From Apricaphanius iberus (taxonomy: Eukaryota > Chordata > Actinopteri > Cyprinodontiformes > Aphaniidae): a stretch of 64,000 nucleotides of DNA. Below the pieces are notes generated by a model that was not told where the DNA came from, did not search any database, and worked only from the letters and a program-made list of their open reading frames with translations. Where the stretch lies: contig JAPXFQ010000344.1 of assembly GCA_028564705.1 (NCBI GenBank), positions 439,001-503,000 of the forward strand, read 5' to 3'. Positions 14,501-24,666 of the stretch are shown here, in pieces; the stretch's first letter is position 1, and the number at the start of each line of letters is the position of its first letter. The position numbers and the translations under genes were made by a program.

Positions 14501-17500
14501 AACTAAAAAAAACATCTGAACTCAGAAGAACTGTCTCAATAAAGTTTTCTATAAAGTCTGCTTTTCTTAAAGCTTCAATTTCACTCACTCAAATGTAGAC
14601 TTTGGCATGGTGTAAAAAATAAAAATTAGCTAGTGGGGGACCTATATGGAGCTTCGTTTGGAGCTTTTTATTGCATTACACCTATGAATATTTGCGTTCA
14701 AACCAAACCCTAATCTGATGGAGTGACTGCGGAAAGCCGCACCTACTTATTGAAAATCACACCAGCTCATGGTGCTGCTGTAAGAAACGTCGTCTTGATC
14801 AATGTCACCACAAACATTGTCCTTTTGAAAATGTGAACACTCTAACAAAGTCTTTTTGAAGAGAATTAGTCATGTATTAAATACATGAAAATGACATTTA
14901 GGTCTAGTCCAAGTCATAAATGGTCAACTAATGTAAATTTAAATCCTACCTCTGGCCATCAACTGTACATAAAGACACGCCCCATAGTTCTGGACTGAAC
15001 TTGGCCAGCTGGGGGATGTAGTCAGCAACCTGAAGCCACAATTTAAGAAAGAAAAGCAAAGATAATGTACATCCGATACAATAGCATGAAGTAAAAATCT
15101 CAAGTATTTCTTAAGAAAGAGGTGGTGGGATAAATGTGTTAATTTTGTAATTTGACACATCAAACATCGACGCTGAAAAGCGACATGATACAGCGAAGAA
15201 TCTACTCAGCAGTGTGAAACATCTAAAACATCACCATTAGAGTTTTATTCAAATAAGACTACCTTCCCATCGCTTTGTTCCCGCACAGTCTTGTAGATTT
15301 CATCGATTTTTTGTGCAAACACATCAAACTCAGGGATGACGAACTTTTTTTGGAAAGCCTGGATCAGCAGAACAATGTTGCCACCGACGCATCTAAAATT
15401 AAAACACAATATGACTATTACCAAATCATTAAAAACGTAGGCTTGGGTTTGTATGGGGTGCCGTTTGTAAAGTTTCACAGTAAAACATTAACAGCAATAT
15501 TTTTGGTTATTACACAAAAATACTTTGGTTTCATTTTTCAAACATATTTTCACCTTCTCATTTTTCCTGACTAAATATTTAGCTTGAAAAATAATTATTT
15601 AGGTCAGACCCAAACTTTTAATTTGTAAACTAAATATTGAGTTTATAAACTAATTATTTAATTTTGGAAATAAATATTTTTAGGAAATTAAATCTTTAGT
15701 TTTCAAGCTAAACATTAAGCTCAAAATTAAATATCTATTTTATAAACTGAATATTTAGACTGAAGATAAATATTTAATTTCCTAATTAGATGTTTAGTTA
15801 GAAACTAAATATTTAGTTTCGGTCATATCTTTTTTATTTTATTTGCAAACCTAATATTCAGCTTCTAATTTCAATATTTAGTTTGTAAACTAGTGATTTA
15901 ATTTTGAAAATAATTATGTAGTCAGGAAACTAAAATTGTAGTTTACAAGATAAACAGTTATTTCCAAACTAAATATTTAATTTGTAAACTGAATATTTAG
16001 ATTGGAGTTTAATATCCAGTTCCCAAACTTAATATTTAGTTAGAAACTAAATATTTAGCTCCAAATTAAATATTTAGATTGGACTTAAATATTCAGCTTC
16101 ATAACTTAATATTTAGGAAGAAACTAAATATTTAGTTTGGAAAATAATTATTTAGATCAGATCTAAATGTTTAAATTAATATTTAAATTAAAAATTTATT
16201 TAGTAAAAAAAAAGAAGCCCAAAATAAATATTTAATTTGTAAACTGAATATTTAGATTGGAGTTTAATATCCAGTTCCCAAACTTAATATTTAGTTAGAA
16301 ACTAAATCTTTAACTCCAAATTAAATATTTAGATTGGAGTTAAATATTCAGCTTCATAACTTAATATTTAGGAAGAAACTAAATATTTAATTTGGAAAAT
16401 AATTATTTAGGTCAGATCTAAATGTTTAAATTAATATTTAAATTAAATATTTATTTAGTAAAAAAAAAGAAGCCCAAAATAAATATTTAATTTGTAAAAT
16501 GAATATTTAGATTGGAGTTAAATATTCTGTTTCATGACTAAATTTTAGAAAATAATTACTGTATTTAGGTCAGACCTAGATATTTCATTGGAAAATTCCT
16601 AAACTAAATTTAGGAATCTAAAATAAATATTTAGTTTGCAAACTAAGTATTTAATTAGGAAAATAATTATTTAGTAAGGAAACTAAATACTTCTCCGAAA
16701 TAAATATTCAATACAGAAAATAAATATTTAGGTCGTAAATATGTATTCATGTATTTGGAAATATTCAATTTGTAAATTAAATATTTAGTTCACAATCTAA
16801 TTATTTAATTATGAATAAATAAAGAATAATGAATATTTTTTGGGGGGGAAATAAATGTAGGAAATGTAACATTTATAAATACGCTAATGACAAGCTGAAA
16901 ATATGCATTTGGAAAATGAAACCCATTTCTTTTTATTCTCTCATGACAGGCGAAATAACAAAAAAATATTGAATTAAATTCTTTAGTGAGTAACTTTACA
17001 AACGGCACTCCATAGGTTTCAATATATCACACACAATGCAAAACAATAATGGCATAACTAGGCACAAACAAGACATAACATACAGAAAACAAGCATGACA
17101 GTCTCCTGCTAGGATACTGCTAATTTTGTATAATTCTGTATAAAACAAACGTCAAAATCCAGTTTGCTTTCTGGGGCAGGGTAGCTACGCCAATGCGCAA
17201 ACAAAAGAGGTCACATGGCATAAATATGCCAGCTGTACTATTCCTCTAAACATTTTGGCTAAATGAAAAATACCGTAGGATGAGTCAGCAGAGACCTAAT
17301 TGTGCAGCGTTACACATACCATAGCATTGTTTTAAATGGAATATTGGATTTGTGTTTGAAGGTCAGACTAATAATAGCCCTGTCTCCTGGCTACAGAAGC
17401 CCGATGATGAATGGAAACAAAACACCATGAGGTGTGCGATAATGACACGATTGTGAGGAGCTGTAGACAATCCTGGATCTGTTTTAATGCTTTAAAAGAG

Positions 17501-20500
17501 AATAGAAATGCAAACTGGAGAAAAAAAGGAGTGTATAGCTTGTGTTTAAAAGTTGACCCGAGAGTGCAACTCTCAGCAAAGCAAATGGTGGTTTCTTATC
17601 CAAGCTGGTGAGCATTAACAGAAATGCTTAACCCTGGCAGACATGAACCCTGGCAATACAAGAAGGCCTTAAAAGCAGCAGCCTTTGAATCGGGTGTTAG
17701 GCCGATACCGTTCTAATGTAATCATACTCGTTAAAGTTAACCGATACTATGAACCGATACTTCAAATGTGGAAACTCTGCAATATTTTCACACAAAAAAC
17801 GCTTGTTTTTCACATTAAATTTTAGTTTTGTGGCCATTTTCAGCAGGGATGTCCCGATCAGCATTTTAGGCCCCCGATCCGATCTTTTAACCGCAAATCC
17901 GATCCAATTTCAAGTCCCAGTCCGATATTTTTCCTTTATAAAACTGAAATATATTTTTAGCAACTTTTTTAAAGAGTAATTTCATTAAAAAGCATTACCA
18001 TTATTGTTGTAAATAACATGACATCTTACAGAGAATTAAAGGTCACCTTCAGTTTCATATATCAGACAAAAGTAAAAGTAAAACACTTACACTTGGTACG
18101 GATAATATAAAGAAAAGTATTACCGGCTGGCGGTATGCTGGTGTGTGCAGTGCTGTCCTCTACCGTCACTGGATCACATTCACTCTATGTCTTTGAGTAA
18201 ATACCAGTGTAATAAAGCCCACATTGTTCTAAGTTTGTAAGTTACAATCTTATTATTGGTGTTTTCACTATAAACTGAAATATCCTATGCTACACTATTT
18301 GCATGAAGCACAGGTGACGCATCTGCCTTTTTTTTCTCTTCCTCGCTGCAGGAGCTTGTCTCTGTTTATTGCTACGTGTAAATGCCAAAAGGTGAGTTTC
18401 TACGGCTTTTTTTAATATAGTTTAAAGTACGATTAAGCATACTTGTTGAAGTTTACCCACAGTAGAAATGTGTTTAATCGGCTATGCTGATTTTCGGTAA
18501 TTAAAAGTCCTTTTTTGCACCGCTACGGAGGTTTGATTACTGTGCAATCGCTTTTGTAAAAAATCGTCACAACTCGTCAGCTGATATAGCCGACCTCTGA
18601 TCACTGATCCCAATTACATCTCGAGATCCGGTCATCCCTAATATTTATTACTATTTAATTTTTATTTAAATCTAATTCACTATCCTTTGATGCAACGAGC
18701 AGGCATAACCTGTCTTCCAATTTATTACATTTTCATTTGGGGTTTTTTAAATTCATTATTGTTGTGGGATAATTTCTTGAAGTTATGGACACTGAAAATG
18801 AGAAACCAAAAGAGAAGAAAGAGAGAAGATGAAGAAGAGAGACAGGGGAGGATGGGAAAGATAGGAAAGGAAACAAAGAACACAAGAAAACAAAAGCAAC
18901 AACCAAGAGAACGGAACAACATTAACAGAACAGATTCAGTAATATGAATTATTAATTACACATTCACAACACACAGAATGGATTTATAGATACAACGCTA
19001 ATGTCGCTGGTAAGCTCCTGCTACCAACTATCAATTGACGATAACCTCAACCTAGGATTATGTCCGTACTCACGAATGTCCCCACACCTGTGTGCGTGTG
19101 GGGGCATGCAGGTGTGAATAAGGTTTCCCCAATGAAGTGATTGATAGCTGGTGTGAGGTACCGTCAATCCGCAGACATGAAGGAGGTGGGAGGCACATAC
19201 GTCCAGAAGCCCCCAGAGCGCAGGAGCCAACAGCGGACCAACGCCGGGCCGACCGCCCCCCCCCCCCAAGAGAGGAACAGATGAAAGGACCAGGGGAACA
19301 CCCACAGGGTTCCTACACACTGCCAATGTCTTTTTTCCAGACCTAAAATTTCCAGACTGAAATTTCAATAAACCTATGCGTCACGTCAAGAAATTATATG
19401 GAACTGATCATTTGTTTAGATTACTCAGAACATGTTGTTGTCACCAAAAACATTCTGGACGATTTCAGCTACTTCAAAAAGGAGACGGGGCCGGCGAAAT
19501 TGTCGCTGAAGATTAGCGCTACCAGCTAGCGGCTAGCCAGGAGAAACTCTCCGAAACCATTTCTTCCTCTCAGTACGGAGCGCTAGTTTTGGCTTTGGCC
19601 TGCCGTCTGATTTAATTCGGAGTTTCTGCCGTAGAGGCAGTTTAGGAAAAGTATTTTTTAATAAATACCCAAAATCTCCACCCTCCATAATTACAATTAA
19701 TATTTTGACTAGCTTACAAGATATCAACACAAATCCACACATCTTCCGTTATTTCATTCATTGCCTTTGATGAGAACGTACTGTAACGTGATTGGCCTGA
19801 TGCCAACAAGTTCATGGCTTCTCCAGAGCCTGACCAATCACAGGGGGACAGTGTCGTGACAATAGCCTCACCTGATTGGTTAATCGTTATCTCTTTCTTT
19901 ATTTTTTTGTTTTATGTTTTCAACGCTCATTCAGCACGTAACTTTTATAGGGGCGCTGTTTTACACATTATAAAACGATCAATAATGAATGAAGAGAAGA
20001 GGAGGAGATGACAGACGGATTACGTAAACGGTTTTAAAAAAAGGGTTTATTAAACGAGTTAGTTCTGGCAAAATTCCGCTTTTAGCCTTTCGAATAACTC
20101 AGAATTCAATCAATTCTGTAAAATATAAAATGCTACAACTGTATTACCTGTGGAAGAGGTCTCTGTCCATCATCACCTCGCCAACAGAGTCCGTCACGGC
20201 CCGTCGAAGCTTCTCCATGCACTCTCTGAGCCGAGGGTCCGTGGGCTGAAGGCCGTTTTTCTTCAAGGCCTGCAAATATGAAATCAAGCTCAACTTTGTC
20301 ATCACTGCAGATAGTTTGTAAAACCTGCAATACAGCATCACTTGTGAAATAAACCACACCTGTTTCTACAGGGTGTATGGAATCATTTGAATGCTAAGTA
20401 TGCAAAAGAAAAGCAAGGACAATATTTACAGCATGAAAGTATGAAATGGGCACTGTGTCTCTTCCTTCTGTGATGGTGTAGAAAAGCATGTTTTCCACTC

Positions 20501-21398
20501 GAGAACTGGGGGGTGTGGGATGCATGTTCCTGCAATGAAAAGTACAAGATTGAAAAAAAAAAAAGGTTTTTATTACTCTAAAGAAATCTTACAAAAATGT
20601 GGAACTATGTCACCCTGTAATGTTTATGTGGAATTTAAGACCATATATTAATTAGAAAAGTATCTTCTGTGTGAAAATGTCTCCCACAAACATGCCATCT
20701 GTATATTAAGAACTGGAAATAATCGACAATGTTCAAACTTGTTTTTACTGATGCAAACTGAAAGTTTAAAAGGTAATTTGTGAACTTGGTGCTTTTCTGA
20801 AAAAGGTTCTTCCCTAATTGAAATTATATTTGTGGTAATTTGTTTAGTTGTTTTTTTTAACTTGTGCTCCATAATATGGATATGGTATTGAGCACTGAAC
20901 TAAATAAAAGTAAAAATTAGAACATAATAGCTTTTAGTTTAACTTATAATTATTTTATTATTAGATTATGAAAGGTTCTCTGCAGTTTTTGCGCTTTGCA
21001 ATTCAAATATTATTTATTTATTCTATTTATTTTATTACATTTGAGCCATACTGTAAGTTTGACCTATTTCCAAAAAAAAGTTCACTTCGTTGATAATTGA
21101 TTAATCATATTTCCTTCAATAGATGAACCACAGACTTCGGTCAATGCCAGGTTATTTGCAAAAACATGTCCAAAAAAAAAAAAAAAACCCCAAAAAAAAC
21201 TGACTACATAAGTAGCGTTGACGCACCAAACAGCGGTTCTTACATCTTATTAAGGAAATTATCCGTGTGGGTATAAGTCCGTCGCTGGAAGGAGGGATTT
21301 CCGCTCAAACATGCTGGATGTATGAAGAGAAAATTGGTCGTATTTGTATTTCTAAAAACAGCTTGTAGAAGTTGTGGCAGCTGTCTGAAACAGTGCAT
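2553..21398 (-). CDS. gls2: Glutaminase 2, mitochondrial (18 coding exons, complete)
   Basis: Hydrolyses glutamine to glutamate and ammonia in mitochondria. Coding exons, high to low: 21398-21244, 20529-20430, 20269-20148, 15392-15263, 15029-14950, 12112-11949, 10234-10176, 9072-9040, 8954-8896, 8766-8700, 8550-8500, 8377-8201, 8121-7990, 5648-5556, 5475-5414, 4347-4271, 2869-2806, 2709-2553. They sum to 1,782 nt with consistent phases, giving 593 residues (human GLS2 about 602). The N-terminus ([12 protein letters not shown], then Arg-rich) suits a mitochondrial presequence. The beta-lactamase-like core has the SCVK catalytic pair (Ser210, Lys213), Tyr173, Asn259, Glu305, Asn312, Tyr338, Tyr390 and Val408, all 76 below the human kidney glutaminase numbers. 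Ankyrin repeats fill the C-terminus (LHVAAAEG, then [10 protein letters not shown]); it ends LDTIEGML. The linker [17 protein letters not shown] resembles GLS2 more than GLS. Exon 8 is only 33 nt. Exons 13 and 16 end at GC donors. No AATAAA was seen within 500 bp downstream. Confidence 0.97.
3345..3403. repeat. Two tandem copies (33-bp period) of a small perfect hairpin
   Basis: Arms AAAAAATGACTT and AAGTCATTTTTT around the loop AGAA occur at 3345-3372 and again, one base shorter per arm, at 3378-3403. In gls2 intron 17. Confidence 0.8.
3647..4035. mobile_element. AT-rich foldback element, family B copy 1
   Basis: The left end has GGACCATCCCTGCCAAAATTG and then many AAATAAATGTGGAAA units. 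The right half is its approximate inverted complement (ATTTATTT runs), ending near GGGATGGCC. A related element lies at 35,225-35,735. In gls2 intron 16. Confidence 0.55.
4793..4840. repeat. Poly-A plus (AT)n simple repeat
   Basis: A run of A followed by alternating AT/TA with two phase slips, in gls2 intron 15. Confidence 0.85.
5997..7624. mobile_element. TTAA-bounded foldback element, family C copy 1
   Basis: TTAA occurs at both edges (5993-5996 and 7625-7628). Long imperfect inverted arms meet the edges: the left has CCTGGACCTTATTTATAGCA and the right has TGCTATAAATAAGGTCCAGA. Shares interior sequence with copies at 12,329, 26,912, 47,741 and 55,027. A SINE has inserted at 6,349-6,612. 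In gls2 intron 13. Confidence 0.7.
6349..6612 (-). mobile_element. tRNA-derived SINE with 14-bp target site duplication
   Basis: The minus-strand head carries an A box (TGGCTCAGTGGT) and a perfect B box (GGTTCGATTCC), the tRNA pol III promoter elements. The tail ends in ATTTACC repeats. It is bounded by AGTACCAAGTTTAA at 6335-6348 and 6613-6626. The A-box segment is duplicated (GTGGCTCA twice). Confidence 0.85.
9108..9680. mobile_element. hAT-like MITE in gls2 intron 7
   Basis: Ends CAGTGGCGTAGC and the inverted AACGCCCCTG. Flanking 8-mers ATTGGAGC and GTTGGAAC agree at 6 of 8 positions, consistent with an old 8-bp hAT target duplication. Confidence 0.6.
10513..11856 (+). mobile_element. Degenerate DNA transposon, family A copy 2, in gls2 intron 6
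   Basis: Terminal inverted repeats are visible: AAACCAGACAAAAGTTGGGA at the left against the reverse complement of TCCCAGGTTTTTTCTGATTT at the right. Length is about 1.34 kb. The interior has no intact reading frame. It contains a short (TA)n insert near 11,098-11,110. Same family as the element at 1-2,005. Confidence 0.65.
12208..12270 (+). mobile_element. LINE 3' tail fragment
   Basis: GCGCTTTATAAATAAAGTTTG followed by short ATTTG repeats resembles the 3' end of fish L2/Rex-type LINEs. Only the last tens of bases are present, typical of 5'-truncated insertion. Confidence 0.45.
12938..14043. mobile_element. TIR DNA element nested in family C copy 2
   Basis: The left end CAGTACAGTCTGGAACGGGT with TGTGTTTCCATTACC is mirrored at the right by GGTAATGGAAACACGCC and CCCGTTCTGTACCGTACTGG. 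No transposase frame is visible. Confidence 0.6.
13627..13710 (-). ncRNA. tRNA-like sequence (SINE head or tRNA pseudogene)
   Basis: On the minus strand TGGCTTAGTGGT matches the pol III A box. A 3' stem-loop ACGGG-GTCGTGT-CCCGC sits where a T arm would be. The ends CCTGTTG and CTACAGG could pair with one mismatch. The B box is degenerate and the anticodon arm ambiguous, so a functional tRNA is unlikely. Confidence 0.35.
15452..17014. mobile_element. TIR element filled with an AT-rich palindromic array
   Basis: The ends TATGGGGTGCCGTTTGTAAA and the inverted TTTACAAACGGCACTCCATA flank the block, with TA at each edge. The interior is built of palindromic CTAAATATTTAG-type words; see the array feature. 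In gls2 intron 3. Confidence 0.65.
15580..16800. repeat. AT-rich array with ~255-bp higher-order repeat
   Basis: Variants of AAACTAAATATTTAGTTT recur every 20-40 bp. A larger unit containing TAGATTGGAGTTTAATATCC recurs near 16,000 and 16,255, with a shortened third copy near 16,510, so the higher-order period is about 255 bp. GC content is very low. Confidence 0.7.
17844..18640. mobile_element. hAT-type element nested in a family D MITE
   Basis: Ends CAGGGATGTCCCGATC and the inverted GATCCGGTCATCCCTA. Flanking sequence (17,690-17,843) matches the family D MITE also seen at 25,010, 28,185 and 47,865, so it inserted into an older element. Gls2 intron 3. Confidence 0.55.
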
Positions 21399-21623
21399 TA
21401 TTAAATGACAGCAACGTGGAGCTGGAACAGCAGCTGTAGAGCTTCACTGCCCTGATATCTGTCCGACAGCCCTGTGCTACGTTCAGGTTGTGTCGGACTT
21501 TGATCGCTCATGATTCATTACTCAGTTCTTGTAACCTTATTCAGAAGGTTGCACACAAATCACCTGCTTTTTATTTACAGGTAAACGTCCTATGTATCGT
21601 GTGAGCTATAGGAGATTAACAAG

Positions 21624-22321
21624 CAGTGTTGGGAAAGTTACAAAGAAACTGTAATATATTTCACATTACTAGTTACAATGTCAAAAATGTAATATGATTG
21701 CATTACATTTTGCTGTCTTAAAAATGTAACTGAGTTAAACTACTTTAAGTTACTTCGGGTAAAATATCTTAAATATCTAACACGACTTCTAACCACCGTA
21801 ACTTATTAATTTAAATTTTACACAAGTGTCCCACCACAAATGCTGTATTTTTTAACACTATTTTATTAAAATTAAGTCTCTAGTTCCTTTGCATGCCTTC
21901 TATTTCATGGTAATGTTTGTTAAATCTAATCAAAAGAAGGGGCTGAAAGTGTTATCACCAAGATGGTTGACAAAGATGAGACTCTGATGTCTGAAGTCTT
22001 AAAACAGATGGTTAGGAAAACAGTGTGATTAATGTTTAAATATACAGTCCATCTTTTCCTCAGCCGTCCTGATTCTCTGATGTTTTGGTTTTAAGCAGCA
22101 GGAAGTGGATCTTGTTCTACCGCATCCAGCTTGATTTGGTCTGTTGCATTAGTTGGCCAGAAAAACAATTTAAAATGCTTTTGTAACTTGAGTTACTGAA
22201 ATTGTAACTAGTAATACATTGCTGTATATTTTGTAAGTAATGCATTACATTACTTGGTTACTGAAAAAAGTAATATATTCCTGTAACTTATTACTTCTGT
22301 AATGCATTACTCCCAACACTG
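21624..22321. mobile_element. hAT-type MITE upstream of gls2
   Basis: Ends CAGTGTTGGGAAAGTTAC and the inverted GTAATGCATTACTCCCAACACTG. Flanks TTAACAAG (21616-21623) and CTAACAAG (22322-22329) form an 8-bp target duplication with one change. It contains no gene. Confidence 0.8.
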
Positions 22322-22324
22322 CTA

Positions 22325-23150
22325 ACAAGGCAATTTTATTTGTACAGCGCACTTTCAACACAAGGCAATTCAAGATGCTTTACATGATTAAAATACAAGA
22401 AAGCATTTACAATAAAACAATAATCAAGACAATAATTTTTGTGACAATTAAAAACAAGCAAGTAAAAACAGTTACTCATAGGCGAGACTAAATAGGTAGG
22501 TTTTAATTTTAGACTTAAAATAGTTCAGTGTCTCTGCAGCTTTACATTCATCTGGTAGTGTGTTCAAGATATGAGGAGCATAGAAGCTAAAAGCTGCTTC
22601 TCCATGTTTGGTTCTGGTTCTAGGGACGATCAGTAAACTAGAGCTGGAGGACCTGAGTGATCTGGATGGTTTGTACCGTGATAGCAGATCGTTAATGTAC
22701 TCTGGTGCTGAACCATTCAGTGATTTATAAACTAATAAAAGCATTTTAAAGTCTATTCTGTGAGCTACAGGGAGCCAGAGGAAGGACTTAAGAACTGGGA
22801 TGATGTGTTCTACTTTCCTGGTTCTAGTGAGAACACGAGCAGCAGCGTTTTGGATCAGCTACAGCTGTCTGATTGATTTTTTAGGTAGACCTGTGAAGAT
22901 ACTGCTACAGTAATCATAAAGGCATTGAAGAGTTTTTCTAGGTCTCCTTGTGTCATCAGTCCTTTAATCCTAGAAATGTTCCTCAGCTGATAGAAAGCTG
23001 ACCTTGTTATTACCTTTATGTGACCCTGGAGGTTCTGGTCTGAGTCCATTAATACACCTAGATTTCTGGCCTGGTTGGTAGTTTCTAGTTGGACCAGTTT
23101 AAGCTGATTACTGATATGTAGTCGAAATATATTATAAAAACAAAACATCA
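22325..23150 (-). pseudogene. 5'-truncated L2-type LINE, end of reverse transcriptase
   Basis: Minus-strand frames encode a typical non-LTR C-terminus: NLGVLMDSDQNLQGHIKVI and then LLLVYKSLNGSAPEYINDLL with APHILNTLPDECKAAETLN. The two frames do not join, so it is dead. The tail toward 22,325 (TTTATTTGTACAGCGC on plus) is the 3' end. Lies between gls2 and the dehydrogenase gene. Confidence 0.75.
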
Positions 23151-24347
23151 AATGATTAAACCAAACATCTCATTTTTATTTAATGCGTTCTGCAGTTTTA
23201 TTTTATCACAAAAACCTTGACAAAATAGGGTAAAAAGTAGGCCACGTTTCATTTCTAAACATTCAGTTTAGTATTTATGGAGATAATTACGTTTTTGTTC
23301 CTAAAACTATTGTGGCTTCCACTTTTTTCCCGCTTCCTTCACGATGTTTCCATTAAATAAGGTAACATTCGTGTTAGCGCAAATATAAACTAATTAACAG
23401 AATATTGGCTTTTGGATCTGATGAGTCAGTTAATTGGTGTCGATTATGTGATGTTCATTTAAATGTCTGACTGCCGAAGAGGTTGATGATCAGATGTGAT
23501 TTTCACATCAAACTTTATTTATAAAGTGCTTTTCTTTTCATACAAGAAATGCATCTCAAAGTACTTTATAGATTTAAATGTAAAAAATTCTAATAATTTA
23601 ATGTATTCAAAATAGTGTAAAAGTTTAAACAAGAGACTCTATTTTTTAAGTTTTAACAGGTTATAGTAACCAGGGCTGGTGCCCCGTTTCTGTTAAAACC
23701 ACAAACCACAATGAAATTGTTTAAATCAATCAGATGTAATTGTTAATATTAGCAGAGACAATTTGAAGCTCATACAAAATAGAAATATTAAACTGAATCA
23801 TCAGATTGTAACAGGAAAATCAAACTGTGAATTTTAAAAAGTCATTATTAATTTTATTTAAGTTTAATTCCAACTTTTAAACCTCATTTTTTAAAATCTG
23901 AATTTAAATGTGCAGTTTATTCATTTTTATTCCTTTAAAATGTATTAGATTAAAATATTTTTGCACATTTAATTAAAAAATAAAAAAATATATAATTTTA
24001 ATGTAAACAATTATTAATAAAATAATTAGTTACAAAGAAACTTGACTAGTTACTACACAAAACCTAAACAAATGCAAAGTTTTAAATAATCTACACTGAG
24101 AAAACTGAATGAAATTGAGTAATATTCATATGTTTTTAACATCTGTAATCTCTATTTGATTTCAGCATTTATGGGGGGCCTCGGATGGGTTCGGGGGGGA
24201 CCCAAAGCAACTGCTTAGTTTGCTTCTTCCTTGGGCCAGTTCTGATAATAACATTTGTAATAATGCAAACTGCTGTAACAGTCAGTGTTTAATACTGATA
24301 AAATGTTTAGTTTTGTATAATGCAATTTTTTGGGGAGAAATTAAAAC

Positions 24348-24353
24348 TTTATT
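24348..24353 (-). terminator. Candidate polyadenylation signal AATAAA for the dehydrogenase gene
   Basis: AATAAA on the minus strand about 315 nt after the TAA stop at 24667-24669. No better hexamer was noticed between stop and signal. Confidence 0.4.
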
Positions 24354-24666
24354 CAGGCTTCGATTGCTGAAAGTATCTAAACTTGCAACAAATACCACAT
24401 TTAAAATAAATAATCCTATCAAAAAACCCTCAGAACAATTGGCACATTTTGTTTCTCGATAGCAATTTCAAAGCATGCACGTATAAAAACGGCATAGAAA
24501 TACTATAGTGAACAGTATAATATACACAAAGTACACAGGAGCACAGCAATCTTTCATTGTAAATGTACCGTGTGGGTTGTGTACAGCAGGCTTTGTGCTG
24601 CATCAACGCACACAGACGTGACGAGGCTAACATTTCTGAAGGCATTTCCCTACAGGCATCGCCGAG

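Noticed and set aside
19021..19368. 115-codon minus-strand frame in a GC-rich patch
   Set aside because: Low-complexity translation (Gly/Leu/Pro), contains a C-run, lies in gls2 intron 3, no splice context or family match.
21290..21314. ATG at 21312 as gls2 start
   Set aside because: That frame meets a stop after 17 codons; the frame joining exon 2 correctly opens at the ATG at 21398.
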